This document shows, piece by piece, positions 9,203 through 17,422 of a stretch of DNA of 64,000 nucleotides (within the stretch, counting starts at the first letter, position 1; each line of letters opens with the position of its first letter). Both the position numbers and the translations under genes were made by a program. This DNA is from Streptomyces albicerus (GTDB lineage Bacteria; Actinomycetota; Actinomycetes; Streptomycetales; Streptomycetaceae). The stretch lies in NCBI RefSeq assembly GCF_008905045.1, contig NZ_VWMY01000016.1:124001-188000 (forward strand), given 5' to 3'. The notes beneath the pieces are model-generated. The model was given only the letters and a program-made list of their open reading frames with translations, did not search any database and was not told the DNA's origin.

Positions 9203-10108
9203 ATGTCCCGCACCGTCACCGTCGGCCTCGACGGTTCCCCCGAGAGCCGCGCCGCCGCAGAATGGGCGGCCCGCGAGGCAAAGCTCTGCGGACTGCCGCT
9301 GAAGCTGGTCAACGTCTGGGAGGCGGTACCGGATCCCATCGCGCAGGCCCCGCTTCTCGGCGCCGAGACACAGCAGCACTGGACCGAGCGGATTCCTCGT
9401 GAGGCGGCCGACGGCATCCGGCTGCGCCACCCCGGGTTGGACGTCACCGTGGAGCAGCTGAACGGTCGGCCCAGCGAGGTGCTGCTGGACGCCGCCAAAG
9501 ACACCGAACTGCTGGTGCTCGGTTCCCGGGGCCTGAGTGGGATCGGCGGATTCATGGTCGGTTCCGTCGGCCTGGCCGTCGTCGCCCACACCGAGCGCCC
9601 GGTCGTCCTCGTACGGGCCGGGGAACAGGCCGCCGACGAGCACACGATGGATCCGGCGGGGATTCCCTCCGCCGCGGCCCCGTACCGTCCCGTCGTCCTG
9701 GGGCTCGACGTCGAAAGCCCCGACGACTCGGTGATCGAGTTCGCCTTCGAGGCGGCCGCACGCCGTGCCACCGCCCTGCGCGTCGTCCACAGCTGGAATC
9801 TGCCGCCCTACTTCGCCTACGGACTGCCCGCCGACCCCGGGCTCAACGCCGAACTCGCCAAGCAGGACGCCACAGCCCTCACCGAGGCGCTGCGCCCCTG
9901 GCGGCAGAAGTACCCGGCCGTCGAGGTCGTCGAGCGGTCCCGGTCCGGCAGGGCGGCCGACCACTTGGTGGACGCTGCCCGCGAAGCCTCCCTGGTCGTC
10001 GTCGGACGCCGGATCCGCCGTTCACCGTTCGGTGCCCACGTGGGGCCGATCACTCACGCCGTCCTCCACCACGCCATCGCCCCCGTCGCCGTCGTCCCGC
10101 ACGACTGA
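9203..10108 (+). CDS. universal stress protein, two UspA domains
   Basis: A 301-residue tandem UspA protein. The first domain has the ATP-binding pattern GX2GX9GS in GSRGLSGIGGFMVGS (about residues 110-125). The second (about 155-300) ends in a degenerate GRRIRRSPFG version, so only one half may bind nucleotide well. ATG 9203 follows a perfect AGGAGGT at 9190-9196. It is followed 28 bp later by an alcohol dehydrogenase and another stress protein, forming an operon. Double-domain stress proteins are hallmark members of DosR-type regulons; the client is unknown. Confidence 0.92.
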   Translation: MSRTVTVGLDGSPESRAAAEWAAREAKLCGLPLKLVNVWEAVPDPIAQAPLLGAETQQHWTERIPREAADGIRLRHPGLDVTVEQLNGRPSEVLLDAAKDTELLVLGSRGLSGIGGFMVGSVGLAVVAHTERPVVLVRAGEQAADEHTMDPAGIPSAAAPYRPVVLGLDVESPDDSVIEFAFEAAARRATALRVVHSWNLPPYFAYGLPADPGLNAELAKQDATALTEALRPWRQKYPAVEVVERSRSGRAADHLVDAAREASLVVVGRRIRRSPFGAHVGPITHAVLHHAIAPVAVVPHD

Positions 10109-10136
10109 CCACCGACAACCCGAGGAGAGACAGACC

Positions 10137-11159
10137 ATGAAGGCAGCAGTCGTACGAGCCTTCGGCGAGCCCCTGGTCATCGAGGACCGCCCCGATCCCA
10201 AGCCCGGCCCCGGCCAGGTCCGCATCCGCATCGAGGCCTCCGGGCTGTGCCACACCGACATCCACGCCGCGCACGGCGACTGGCCCGTCAAGCCGAACCC
10301 GCCGTTCGTCCCCGGCCACGAAGGCGTCGGCATAGTGGAGGCGCTGGGAGACGGCGTCACGCATCTGACCGTCGGTACACGCGTCGCCGTCCCCTGGCTC
10401 GGCAAGGCCTGCGGGCGCTGCGAGCACTGCCTCTCGGGCTGGGAGACGCTGTGCGAGCAGCAGATCAACACCGGCTACGGATGCGACGGTGGTTACGCCG
10501 AGAAGATGCTCGCCTGGGCCGACTTCGCCCAGCCGGTGCCCGAGGGCATCTCCCCGCGTGACGCCGCGCCGCTGACCTGCGCCGGTGTCACCACATACAA
10601 GGCACTCAAGGTCGCCCAGGTCCGCCCCGCCCAACTCGTGGCGATCTCCGGCGTCGGCGGCCTCGGTCATCTCGCCGTTCAGTACGCCAAGATCGCCGGT
10701 GCGACCGTGGCCGCCATCGACGTCACGGACGCCAAGCTGGAACTCGCCCGCGAACTCGGCGCGGACATCCTGATCGACGCCCGCAAGGAGGACCCGGCCG
10801 AGGTGCTCCAGCGGCACGGTGGCGCGCACGCCGTGCTGGCCTGCGCCGTCAACGAGGCCGCGTTCGCCGCCGCGTACGGCGGGCTGCGGCGCGGCGGCAG
10901 GCTCGTCATGGTCGCGCTCCCGGCGGGCGGCACCATCCAGCTGCCGATCTTCGACACCGTACTCAAGGGCGTCAGCGTCATCGGCTCCATCGTCGGTACA
11001 CGGCAGGACCTGGACGAGGTGTTCCGGCTGCACGCCGCCGGCCGCACTCGGGTGATCTCCGCTTCCCGCCCGCTGGCCTCGGTCAACGAGTCCTTCGAGG
11101 ACGTCCTGCACGGCCAGGTCGACGCCCGGATCGTCTTCGAGTTCCCCGAAGGAAGGTGA
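10137..11159 (+). CDS. adhP: zinc-dependent alcohol dehydrogenase (AdhP-like)
   Basis: A 340-residue medium-chain dehydrogenase predicted to interconvert acetaldehyde or other aldehydes and alcohols with NAD(H). The catalytic zinc ligands start in GLCHTD (Cys38) with GHE further on; a four-Cys structural zinc site is in CGRCEHC...LC; the cofactor motif is GVGGLG. ATG 10137 follows GAGGAGAG. It sits between two universal stress protein genes; the next start overlaps or abuts its stop. It could be the ethanol end of the fermentation pathway, taking reducing power from pyruvate metabolism. Confidence 0.93.
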   Translation: MKAAVVRAFGEPLVIEDRPDPKPGPGQVRIRIEASGLCHTDIHAAHGDWPVKPNPPFVPGHEGVGIVEALGDGVTHLTVGTRVAVPWLGKACGRCEHCLSGWETLCEQQINTGYGCDGGYAEKMLAWADFAQPVPEGISPRDAAPLTCAGVTTYKALKVAQVRPAQLVAISGVGGLGHLAVQYAKIAGATVAAIDVTDAKLELARELGADILIDARKEDPAEVLQRHGGAHAVLACAVNEAAFAAAYGGLRRGGRLVMVALPAGGTIQLPIFDTVLKGVSVIGSIVGTRQDLDEVFRLHAAGRTRVISASRPLASVNESFEDVLHGQVDARIVFEFPEGR

Positions 11160-11164
11160 GGACG

Positions 11165-12073
11165 ATGGAGCTGCCCCTGGTCGTGGGCGTCGACGGATCG
11201 GAGCCCAGCCTGCGCGCCGTGGCCTGGGCAGCGGACGAGGCCGCCCTGCGCGGGGTTCCCCTGCGCATCGTGTACGCCTCACTGTGGGAGCGCTACGAAG
11301 GGGCCGCGCTCGCCGAGGGCCTTGGCAGATCCTCGGAACAGGTGCTGGACGACAAGATCGTCGAGGCGGCCGCGGAGCGCGCCCACCGTCGCGAGGTGGA
11401 CTTGAAGGTTTCCACCGAGGTGCTGCCCGACGGGCCCGTCCGCGCCCTGCTGCGCGAGGGACGGAACGCCTCCGCGCTGGTCGTCGGGTCGCGTGGCCGC
11501 AGCGGCATCGCGGAGCTGCTGCTCGGTTCGGTCAGCCTCGCGGTCGCCGCCGGCGCCGACTGCCCAGTGATCGTGCTGCGCGGCAGCCACCACAACCAGG
11601 CCAGGCCCGGGATCGACCAGCGCATCGTGCTGGGCGTCGGCGAGGACCAGCAGAACGCGGCGGCCGTTGACTTCGCCTTCCAGGAGGCGGCCGACCGGTA
11701 CGCCACTCTGCGGGCCGTACGAGCCTGGAGGTGTCCCGCGCACGAGCCCCTTGACCATCCTCCCCCAGACTCCGTCCGGGGGTGCCCCCAACTGACCGGA
11801 GACCCCGCCCACCACTACGAGCAGCTGGCCACGGAGACTCTGGAGGCCGCGCTGCGTGACGCCGCGCGGAACCACCCCTCCGTGCAGGTGCGTCGGCGGA
11901 CCGTCGAGGGTCCCGCCGGCAGGGTGCTGGTGGACGCCTCGGCCACCGCCGATCTGCTGGTGGTCGGCGCCCAGCGTCGTCACGGGCACTTCGGACTCCA
12001 GCTCGGCCGGGTCGCCCACGCGGTCCTGCACCACTCCGCCTGCCCGGTCGCCGTCGTACCGCAGCGCGTGTGA
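11165..12073 (+). CDS. universal stress protein, two UspA domains
   Basis: A 302-residue tandem UspA protein starting MELPLVVGVDGSE. Nucleotide-loop motifs are visible in both halves: GSRGRSGIAELLLGS (about 113-127) and GAQRRHGHFGLQLG (about 275-288). ATG 11165 lies five bases after the adhP stop; an in-frame GTG at 11156 overlaps that stop, and either start implies coupling. It is closely related to the third stress protein at 15107, suggesting duplication inside the island. Confidence 0.92.
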   Translation: MELPLVVGVDGSEPSLRAVAWAADEAALRGVPLRIVYASLWERYEGAALAEGLGRSSEQVLDDKIVEAAAERAHRREVDLKVSTEVLPDGPVRALLREGRNASALVVGSRGRSGIAELLLGSVSLAVAAGADCPVIVLRGSHHNQARPGIDQRIVLGVGEDQQNAAAVDFAFQEAADRYATLRAVRAWRCPAHEPLDHPPPDSVRGCPQLTGDPAHHYEQLATETLEAALRDAARNHPSVQVRRRTVEGPAGRVLVDASATADLLVVGAQRRHGHFGLQLGRVAHAVLHHSACPVAVVPQRV

Positions 12074-12087
12074 ACCTCGTGACCGGC

Positions 12088-12891
12088 TCAGAGGCTCGCC
12101 GAGTGGTCCGGGACGTATGTCTGTAGGTCACGCGGCGGGCGCTGGTAGCCGGTCGACGGCGGCCGCTGCGGCAGCTCCAGCACCGGCGGCGGCACCTCGT
12201 GATACGGAACCGAGCCCAGTAGATGGGCGATCATGTTCAGCCGCGCCCGGCGCTTGTCGTCACTCTCGACGACGAACCACGGCGCCTCCGAGATGTCCGT
12301 GTGCACCAGCATCTCGTCCTTCGCCCGGGAGTACGCCTCCCAGCGGGTGATCGACTCCAGGTCCATCGGCGACAGCTTCCAGCGTCGCGTCGGATCCTTC
12401 AGCCGTCGCCGGAACCGTTCCTGCTGCACCGCGTCACTCACCGAGAACCAGTACTTGCGCAGCAGGATCCCCTCCTCCACCAGCATCCGCTCGAAAATCG
12501 GGCACTGGCGCAGGAACAGTTGATACTCCTCCTTCGTGCAGAAACCCATCACGTGCTCGACACCGGCGCGGTTGTACCAGCTTCGGTCGAACAGCACGAT
12601 CTCCCCGGCGGCGGGCAGATGCTCGACATACCGCTGGAAGTACCACTGCGTGCGCTCGCGCTCGGTCGGCTTGGGCAGCGCCACGGTCCGCGCGACACGC
12701 GGATTGAGATGCTCGGAGGCCCGCTTGATGGTGCCGCCCTTGCCCGCCGCGTCCCGTCCTTCGAAAACCACGACAAGCCTCGCGCCCTCGGTTCGCACCC
12801 ACTCCTGGAGCTTCACCAGTTCCGTCTGTAGACGGAGCAGTTCCTGCTCGTACGTCTTGCGCGGCAACGACGTCGCCTTCTCGTCGGCCAT
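12088..12891 (-). CDS. ppk2: polyphosphate kinase 2 family protein
   Basis: A 267-residue PPK2 enzyme that moves phosphate between polyphosphate and nucleoside diphosphates. The Walker A motif GRDAAGKGG is at about 45-53, the Walker B region is FDRSWYNR, and the lid is Arg-rich. A single PPK2 domain of this length is typical of class I, which phosphorylates ADP or GDP. ATG 12891 follows GGAGGAGACAAC. It converges with the stress protein gene and diverges from the DGAT gene. In context it may make ATP or GTP from stored polyphosphate when respiration stops (inference). Confidence 0.93.
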   Translation of the reverse strand: MADEKATSLPRKTYEQELLRLQTELVKLQEWVRTEGARLVVVFEGRDAAGKGGTIKRASEHLNPRVARTVALPKPTERERTQWYFQRYVEHLPAAGEIVLFDRSWYNRAGVEHVMGFCTKEEYQLFLRQCPIFERMLVEEGILLRKYWFSVSDAVQQERFRRRLKDPTRRWKLSPMDLESITRWEAYSRAKDEMLVHTDISEAPWFVVESDDKRRARLNMIAHLLGSVPYHEVPPPVLELPQRPPSTGYQRPPRDLQTYVPDHSASL

Positions 12892-13057
12892 GTTGTCTCC
12901 TCCGCTCCCGGCGCCCGGCGCCCCCGTACGTCCCGGCGCGTCCCCGCCGCATACCGGTGCTCACGGTTGACTCCACGTTTCACCGCAAGTGAGGCAAGCG
13001 TGACAATGGAGTCTCGCAGATTTGTTCCTGACCCTCGTCCTGGACGGAGGTGGGATC

Positions 13058-14491
13058 ATGAACAGTTCCCGCGGAGTGCCCAAGCCTGACCAGCCCGGGT
13101 CACAACCGGCGATCATGGAACGGTTGAGCCCGCAGGATCTCATGATGCTGTGGCCGGATGATCTCGGCTGGCCCGAGGTCATAGGAGTCCTCGCCGTCCT
13201 CGATGGCACCAGGCTGCTCGATCCGGACGGTCGCTTCCGGGTCGAGACGGTGCGTGATGTGATCGGAAGCCGTCTGCCTTTGGTCCCCCGGTTCCGCCAG
13301 CTGCTCTACACACCTCGGCGGGGGCTGGGCCGGCCACTGTGGGTCGATGCTCGATCCTTCGATCTCACCGAGCACGTACGGGTCTTCCCACTCGCCGCTC
13401 CCCCGGATGAGGCGCGGCTTCTTCGCACTGTCGAGCAGCTGCGCGCTCTCCCGCTGGATCGGTCACGGCCGCTGTGGGAGATGTGGTTCCTGCCCGGCCT
13501 GGCGAGTGATCAGGTAGCCATGTTCATCAAGGTGCACCACACCATCGCCGACGGCGCGGCGGGCGTGGCTCTGCTCGGCACGTTCCTCGATCCGAGCGCC
13601 GATGCGCCCACGATCGATGCCGGCCCTTGGACCCCGGCGCCTATGCCGTCCAGCCGCGACCTGTTCGAGGACAACCTTCGTCGGCGCGTTCAGGCGGCCG
13701 AAGGCACGGCGTCAAAGCTTCGCCGGCTCCCCGCCACATGGCACCGGGTCCGGGAGAGGTGGCCAGCGGTACGGGAGAGCTACCTCAAGAAGCGGGCTCC
13801 CCGAACCAGCTTCAATATCCCGATCGGCCCGCACCGTAGGCTGGCGATCATCCGAAACAGCCTCGACGCCGCCAAGCAGATCGCTCACAACCACGAAGTG
13901 AAACTCAACGATGTCCTGCTGTCGGCCACGGCCGGAGGCCTGCGCGAGCTGCTGCGCAGCCGTGAGGAACGCGTCGAGGATCTGGTCCTGCGGGCCTTTG
14001 TGCCCGTCTCACTCCACCAGGAGAAGCCTGGCCAGGTGCGAGGCAACCAGGACGGGATGATGTTTGTGCCGCTCCCGATCGGTGAGGCCGATCCTGTTCG
14101 CAGGCTCCAGCTGATCGCCGCGGCGAGCGCCGAACGGAAGAAGTACGTCGTTCGTCCGTCCGAAGGCATCGTCACGCGTAACGGTGTCCTCCAACGGGCC
14201 ATGTGGCGCAGTCTCGCCCGCCAACGCTGGGCGAACGTGTACGTCGGCGACATCTTCGGCCCCCCGATGCCCCTCTACCTCGCGGGGGCACGGGTGACCG
14301 GGATGTTCCCCGTGGTGCCGATCACCGGGAACTTCACGCTTGCCGTCGCCGCGCTCACCTACGCCGGGCAGTTCAACATCACCGTCGTCGCCGACGCGAA
14401 CGCCTGCCCCGACGTCGAGGTCTTCGCCGAGGGCGTGCGGAACTCTCTGCAGGCACTGCGGCCGTCCGGAGCTCGTGCTGACGCGCGGTGA
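13058..14491 (+). CDS. wax ester synthase/diacylglycerol acyltransferase
   Basis: A 477-residue WS/DGAT enzyme that makes triacylglycerol or wax esters from acyl-CoA. The catalytic motif HHxxxDG is HHTIADG at residues 160-166, and the N-terminal signature RLSPQDLMML is clear. ATG 13058 follows GGAGG at 13046-13050. Storage lipid synthesis sits beside fermentative and stress genes here, as in mycobacterial dormancy, where DosR controls a triacylglycerol synthase. No palindromic box was seen in its own promoter region (12892-13057). Confidence 0.93.
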   Translation: MNSSRGVPKPDQPGSQPAIMERLSPQDLMMLWPDDLGWPEVIGVLAVLDGTRLLDPDGRFRVETVRDVIGSRLPLVPRFRQLLYTPRRGLGRPLWVDARSFDLTEHVRVFPLAAPPDEARLLRTVEQLRALPLDRSRPLWEMWFLPGLASDQVAMFIKVHHTIADGAAGVALLGTFLDPSADAPTIDAGPWTPAPMPSSRDLFEDNLRRRVQAAEGTASKLRRLPATWHRVRERWPAVRESYLKKRAPRTSFNIPIGPHRRLAIIRNSLDAAKQIAHNHEVKLNDVLLSATAGGLRELLRSREERVEDLVLRAFVPVSLHQEKPGQVRGNQDGMMFVPLPIGEADPVRRLQLIAAASAERKKYVVRPSEGIVTRNGVLQRAMWRSLARQRWANVYVGDIFGPPMPLYLAGARVTGMFPVVPITGNFTLAVAALTYAGQFNITVVADANACPDVEVFAEGVRNSLQALRPSGARADAR

Positions 14492-14712
14492 TAGCCGGGG
14501 ACGCATCGGCGGGCACCTCGCGACTGGCCACCTCCGGTGAAGGTGAACCGGTCGGCGGTGTCGCGTACGACGCCGTGCACGCAGCGGCAGCAGCACGAGC
14601 CGACCGAGCGCGGTGGCGGGGAAGCGCGCGGACCGGATTTGCTGCACGGTGGTCAGCGCCGCGGTGATCTCGGGGACGCGCAGGCGTAGCGGCCCGCCTC
14701 TGTCCGGCCACA

Positions 14713-14728
14713 AGGGCCGTCCGGCACG
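14713..14728. promoter_or_regulatory. DosR/DevR-like box, AGGGCC-GTCC-GGCACG
   Basis: The left arm is perfect and the right arm partial, 98 bp before the small membrane protein gene. The 14492-14826 gap otherwise shows no gene that I can support. Confidence 0.4.
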
Positions 14729-14826
14729 GGATTGCGCACCGTTCGGCTCAAGTGCCCTGCTTCACAGCGGAGTTGGATGAAAGCGAAGGAACTTTTCGAT
14801 GCTTTTCCCCACAGGAGGTGAGAGCA

Positions 14827-15048
14827 GTGCGTACGACTCTCACGCCGGAGTTCTATCGGCTGTTCGCCGTACTGCTCATCGCGGCCATGGCTGTGACGTT
14901 CGTCGTGGCCGCAGTGGCGGACGCGGTTCTCGTGCGGCTGCTGCGTCGTCTGCCCACTCGTCGGCAGCCGGACCGCGAAACAGTGCCGAACGGCCCCGAC
15001 AAGGGTCGAACCGCCCCTCCTACCGACCGGACGCCGGTGCGACGGTGA
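14827..15048 (+). CDS. small single-span membrane protein, function unknown
   Basis: A 73-residue protein with one transmembrane helix (about residues 11-37, rich in Ala/Val/Leu) followed by a basic Arg-rich cytoplasmic tail. GTG 14827 follows a perfect AGGAGGTG at 14813-14820, which favours this short form over an upstream start. It is not recognised as a known family. It lies directly before the third universal stress protein; two tandem palindromic boxes fall inside its 3' half, so it may act partly as a leader gene. It could be a small membrane partner of the stress proteins. Confidence 0.6.
   Translation: MRTTLTPEFYRLFAVLLIAAMAVTFVVAAVADAVLVRLLRRLPTRRQPDRETVPNGPDKGRTAPPTDRTPVRR
14982..14997. 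promoter_or_regulatory. DosR/DevR-like box (tandem, first), AGTGCC-GAAC-GGCCCC
   Basis: Inverted repeat with GAAC centre inside the end of the small membrane gene, 109 bp before the stress protein start at 15107. Its centre is exactly 20 bp from the next box, two helical turns. Confidence 0.5.
15002..15017. promoter_or_regulatory. DosR/DevR-like box (tandem, second), AGGGTC-GAAC-CGCCCC
   Basis: Imperfect inverted repeat with GAAC centre, 89 bp before the stress protein start and in helical phase with the upstream copy, as expected for cooperative binding by a LuxR-type regulator. Confidence 0.45.
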
Positions 15049-15106
15049 ACGTGGTCCCCCCGACCGGGGCGGGATGTCCGAGGCCGAACTGAAGGCGGTG
15101 GCGATG

Positions 15107-15982
15107 ATGGAACTTCCCCTGGTCGTGGGTGTCGACGGATCGGAGTCCAGCCTCCGCGCGACGGACTGGGCGGTGGACGAGGCGGCCCGCCACGGCCTGC
15201 CGCTCCGGCTGGTGCACGCTTTTCTCTGGGAGCGCTACGAAGGCGTCGAGCTCGGGAGCGACCTCGGTCGGCCCTCCGGGCAGGTCCTCGCCGAGAACAT
15301 CGTCGGATCCGCGATGGAACGCGCCCGGCGGCGCAACCCTGCCGTGAAGGTCTCCACCGAGCTGGTGCCCGAAGAAGCGGTGTCCGCGTTGTTGCTGGAG
15401 GGCCGCAACGCCGCGGCGCTGGTGACGGGCTCGCGTGGCCGCGGCGAGCTGACGGGACTGCTCCTCGGTTCGGTCGGCTTGGCTGTGGCGGCCCGGGCCC
15501 ACTGCCCGGTGATTGTGGTCCGCGGCGACAAGGTCGCCGTGGAGGGCACGCACGAGCGGATTCTGCTCGGCGCCGGGGACCCCGACGTGAGCGGTGAGGC
15601 GGTGCGTTTCGCGTTCCGTGAGGCCGCGGCCCGTGCGTGCACGCTCGATGTCGTGCGAGCCTGGCGCTGCCCCGCGCACGAGACCACGGACCATCCGACG
15701 CTGGCCGACGAACCGGCGCGGTACCACGAGGAGCGGGCTTCGGCCCTGCTGGACGCGGTACTCCACGACGCCGTCGCGGACCATCCGGACATGCGGGTGT
15801 GCCGCACGACGGTCGAGGGACCGGCCCGCAAGGTTCTGCTGCACCGCTCCGCCGCCGCTGACCTGGTGGTCCTCGGGGCCCGGCGCAGGCACGGCCACTT
15901 CGGTCTCCAGCTCGGCCGGGTGGGCCACACGCTGCTGCATCACGCGGACTGCCCGGTGGCGATCGTGCCGCAACCGGTGTGA
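15107..15982 (+). CDS. universal stress protein, two UspA domains
   Basis: A 291-residue tandem UspA protein (MELPLVVGVDGSESS) very similar to the one at 11165. Motifs are GSRGRGELTGLLLGS in the first half and GARRRHGHFGLQLG in the second. I chose ATG 15107 by alignment with its paralogue; in-frame ATGs at 15104 and 15074 are possible. Two tandem palindromic boxes lie about 90-110 bp upstream. It is followed by the truncated GAPDH gene 52 bp later. Confidence 0.9.
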   Translation: MELPLVVGVDGSESSLRATDWAVDEAARHGLPLRLVHAFLWERYEGVELGSDLGRPSGQVLAENIVGSAMERARRRNPAVKVSTELVPEEAVSALLLEGRNAAALVTGSRGRGELTGLLLGSVGLAVAARAHCPVIVVRGDKVAVEGTHERILLGAGDPDVSGEAVRFAFREAAARACTLDVVRAWRCPAHETTDHPTLADEPARYHEERASALLDAVLHDAVADHPDMRVCRTTVEGPARKVLLHRSAAADLVVLGARRRHGHFGLQLGRVGHTLLHHADCPVAIVPQPV

Positions 15983-16034
15983 CGGTGGAAAACGCCCCCG
16001 TACACACCTCGTCTCTACTCCTCAGGAGTTATCC

Positions 16035-16640
16035 ATGGCTGTCCGAGTGGGCATCACCGGATTCGGCCGCATCGGCCGCAACTACCTGCGTGGGGCGCTG
16101 GACCGGGCCGAGACCGGCAGCCGGCAGGTCGAGGCGGTGGCCACCGACATGGCCCCGCCCCGCGCGCTCGCCCATCTCCTCGAGTACGACTCGCTGTACG
16201 GGCGGATCAGCCTGAAGGTCGAGTACGACGACACGTCGATCACCGTCGACGGACAGCGCATCGCCGTCACGGCGGAGCGCGACCATGCCGCCCTCGGCTG
16301 GAGCGAGCACGCCGGGGACGTCGTCATGGAATCGACGGGCCACTTCCGCGACCGCGACTCCGCTGCCCCGCATCTGAAGGCGGGCGGCCGCAACGTGCTG
16401 ATCTCGGTCCCAGGCAAGGGAGGCGACGTGACTGTGGTCATGGGCGTCAACGAGGATGCTTACGACTCGGCCCCGATCGTCTCCCGCGACGTGATCGGCG
16501 ATTCCGCCTCCTGCGTCTTCGACGCGGCCCTGACTCAGGCGCACGGCGACCTGGTGAAGGTCTTCGGCTGGTACGACAACGAGTGGGGCTCCAGCAACCG
16601 GCTGCCCGACCTCACCCGCTACGTGGCGGAACGGCTGTGA
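16035..16640 (+). CDS. GAPDH-like protein with catalytic region deleted
   Basis: An intact 201-residue reading frame with a good CAGGAGTT ribosome site. Residues 1-145 match the NAD-binding half of glyceraldehyde-3-phosphate dehydrogenase (GFGRIGRN, ESTGHF). At APIVS (147-150) the sequence jumps straight to the C-terminal segment (VIGDSAS...WYDNEWGSSNRL). About 130 residues are missing, including the catalytic SCTTN cysteine, so it cannot be a normal GAPDH. PIVS occurs in GAPDHs just before the catalytic Cys and again before the C-terminal segment, so deletion between the two copies would explain the join. Its stop overlaps the next start, so the gene is still built into an operon. It may be a decaying gene or a nucleotide-binding or regulatory remnant. 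Confidence 0.8.
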   Translation: MAVRVGITGFGRIGRNYLRGALDRAETGSRQVEAVATDMAPPRALAHLLEYDSLYGRISLKVEYDDTSITVDGQRIAVTAERDHAALGWSEHAGDVVMESTGHFRDRDSAAPHLKAGGRNVLISVPGKGGDVTVVMGVNEDAYDSAPIVSRDVIGDSASCVFDAALTQAHGDLVKVFGWYDNEWGSSNRLPDLTRYVAERL

Positions 16641-17422
16641 CCCCCCCGCCCGCCCGTTCCGGGAAGTCCGGGAAGTCCCTGGGCGCGATCGCACCCGCGC
16701 TGCGGCACGTCCGGGCCGTTGTCCTCGACACCGACGGAGTGATCACCGACTCGGCGAAGGTGCACGCGGCCGCGTGGAAGACCGCCTTCGACGCCTTCCT
16801 GCGCGACCATCCGCCCGAGGATCCCAACCAGCGGCGCCCGTTCGACACGGGAGACGACTATCTGAGGTACGTGGACGGCAAGTCCCGCCTCGACGGCGCC
16901 GCGGCCTTCCTCGCCTCGCGCGGTCTCGATCTGCCCGCCGAGACGGTGCGTGACGTCGCCGCCGACAAGGAGCGACTGTTCACCGAGCGGCTGCGCGGGC
17001 AGGGCATCGACGCCTACCCGGGGACGGTGCAGCTGCTGCACGCCCTGAGGCGCGAGGCGATGCCCCTCGCGGCGGCCTCCGCATCGCGCCACGCCCGTGA
17101 ACTCCTCACCAGGGCCGACGTACTCCACCTCTTCGACGCGCTGGTCGACGGCGGCGAGGCGGCCCGGCTCGGCTTGCCGGGCAAACCGCAGCCCGACCTC
17201 TTCCTGGAAGCGGTCCGCCGGCTCGGCGTTCCCCCCGACCGCGCGGCCGTCGTCGAGGACGCCCTGGCAGGGGTGGAGGCGGGCCGGCGGGGCGGCTTCG
17301 CTCTGGTCATCGGCGTGGATCGCACGGCCGGTCCGGGTACTCGGGACAGGCTCCTGCGGCACGGCGCCCACATCGTCGTACGTGACCTGGGAGAACTGAT
17401 CGAGGCAGGAGCACCGACGTGA
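16637..17422 (+). CDS. HAD hydrolase, beta-phosphoglucomutase type
   Basis: A 261-residue HAD-superfamily protein predicted to convert beta-glucose-1-phosphate to glucose-6-phosphate. The nucleophile motif LDTDGVITDS (about residues 27-36) carries the DxD pair, and KPQPDLFLEA plus VVEDALAGVEAG give motifs III and IV. GTG 16637 overlaps the stop of the GAPDH-like gene. It overlaps the GH65 gene by four bases; GH65 phosphorylases release beta-glucose-1-phosphate, so the pair forms one pathway. Phosphorolysis saves one ATP per disaccharide, which suits energy-limited cells. Confidence 0.9.
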   Translation: MTPPPARSGKSGKSLGAIAPALRHVRAVVLDTDGVITDSAKVHAAAWKTAFDAFLRDHPPEDPNQRRPFDTGDDYLRYVDGKSRLDGAAAFLASRGLDLPAETVRDVAADKERLFTERLRGQGIDAYPGTVQLLHALRREAMPLAAASASRHARELLTRADVLHLFDALVDGGEAARLGLPGKPQPDLFLEAVRRLGVPPDRAAVVEDALAGVEAGRRGGFALVIGVDRTAGPGTRDRLLRHGAHIVVRDLGELIEAGAPT

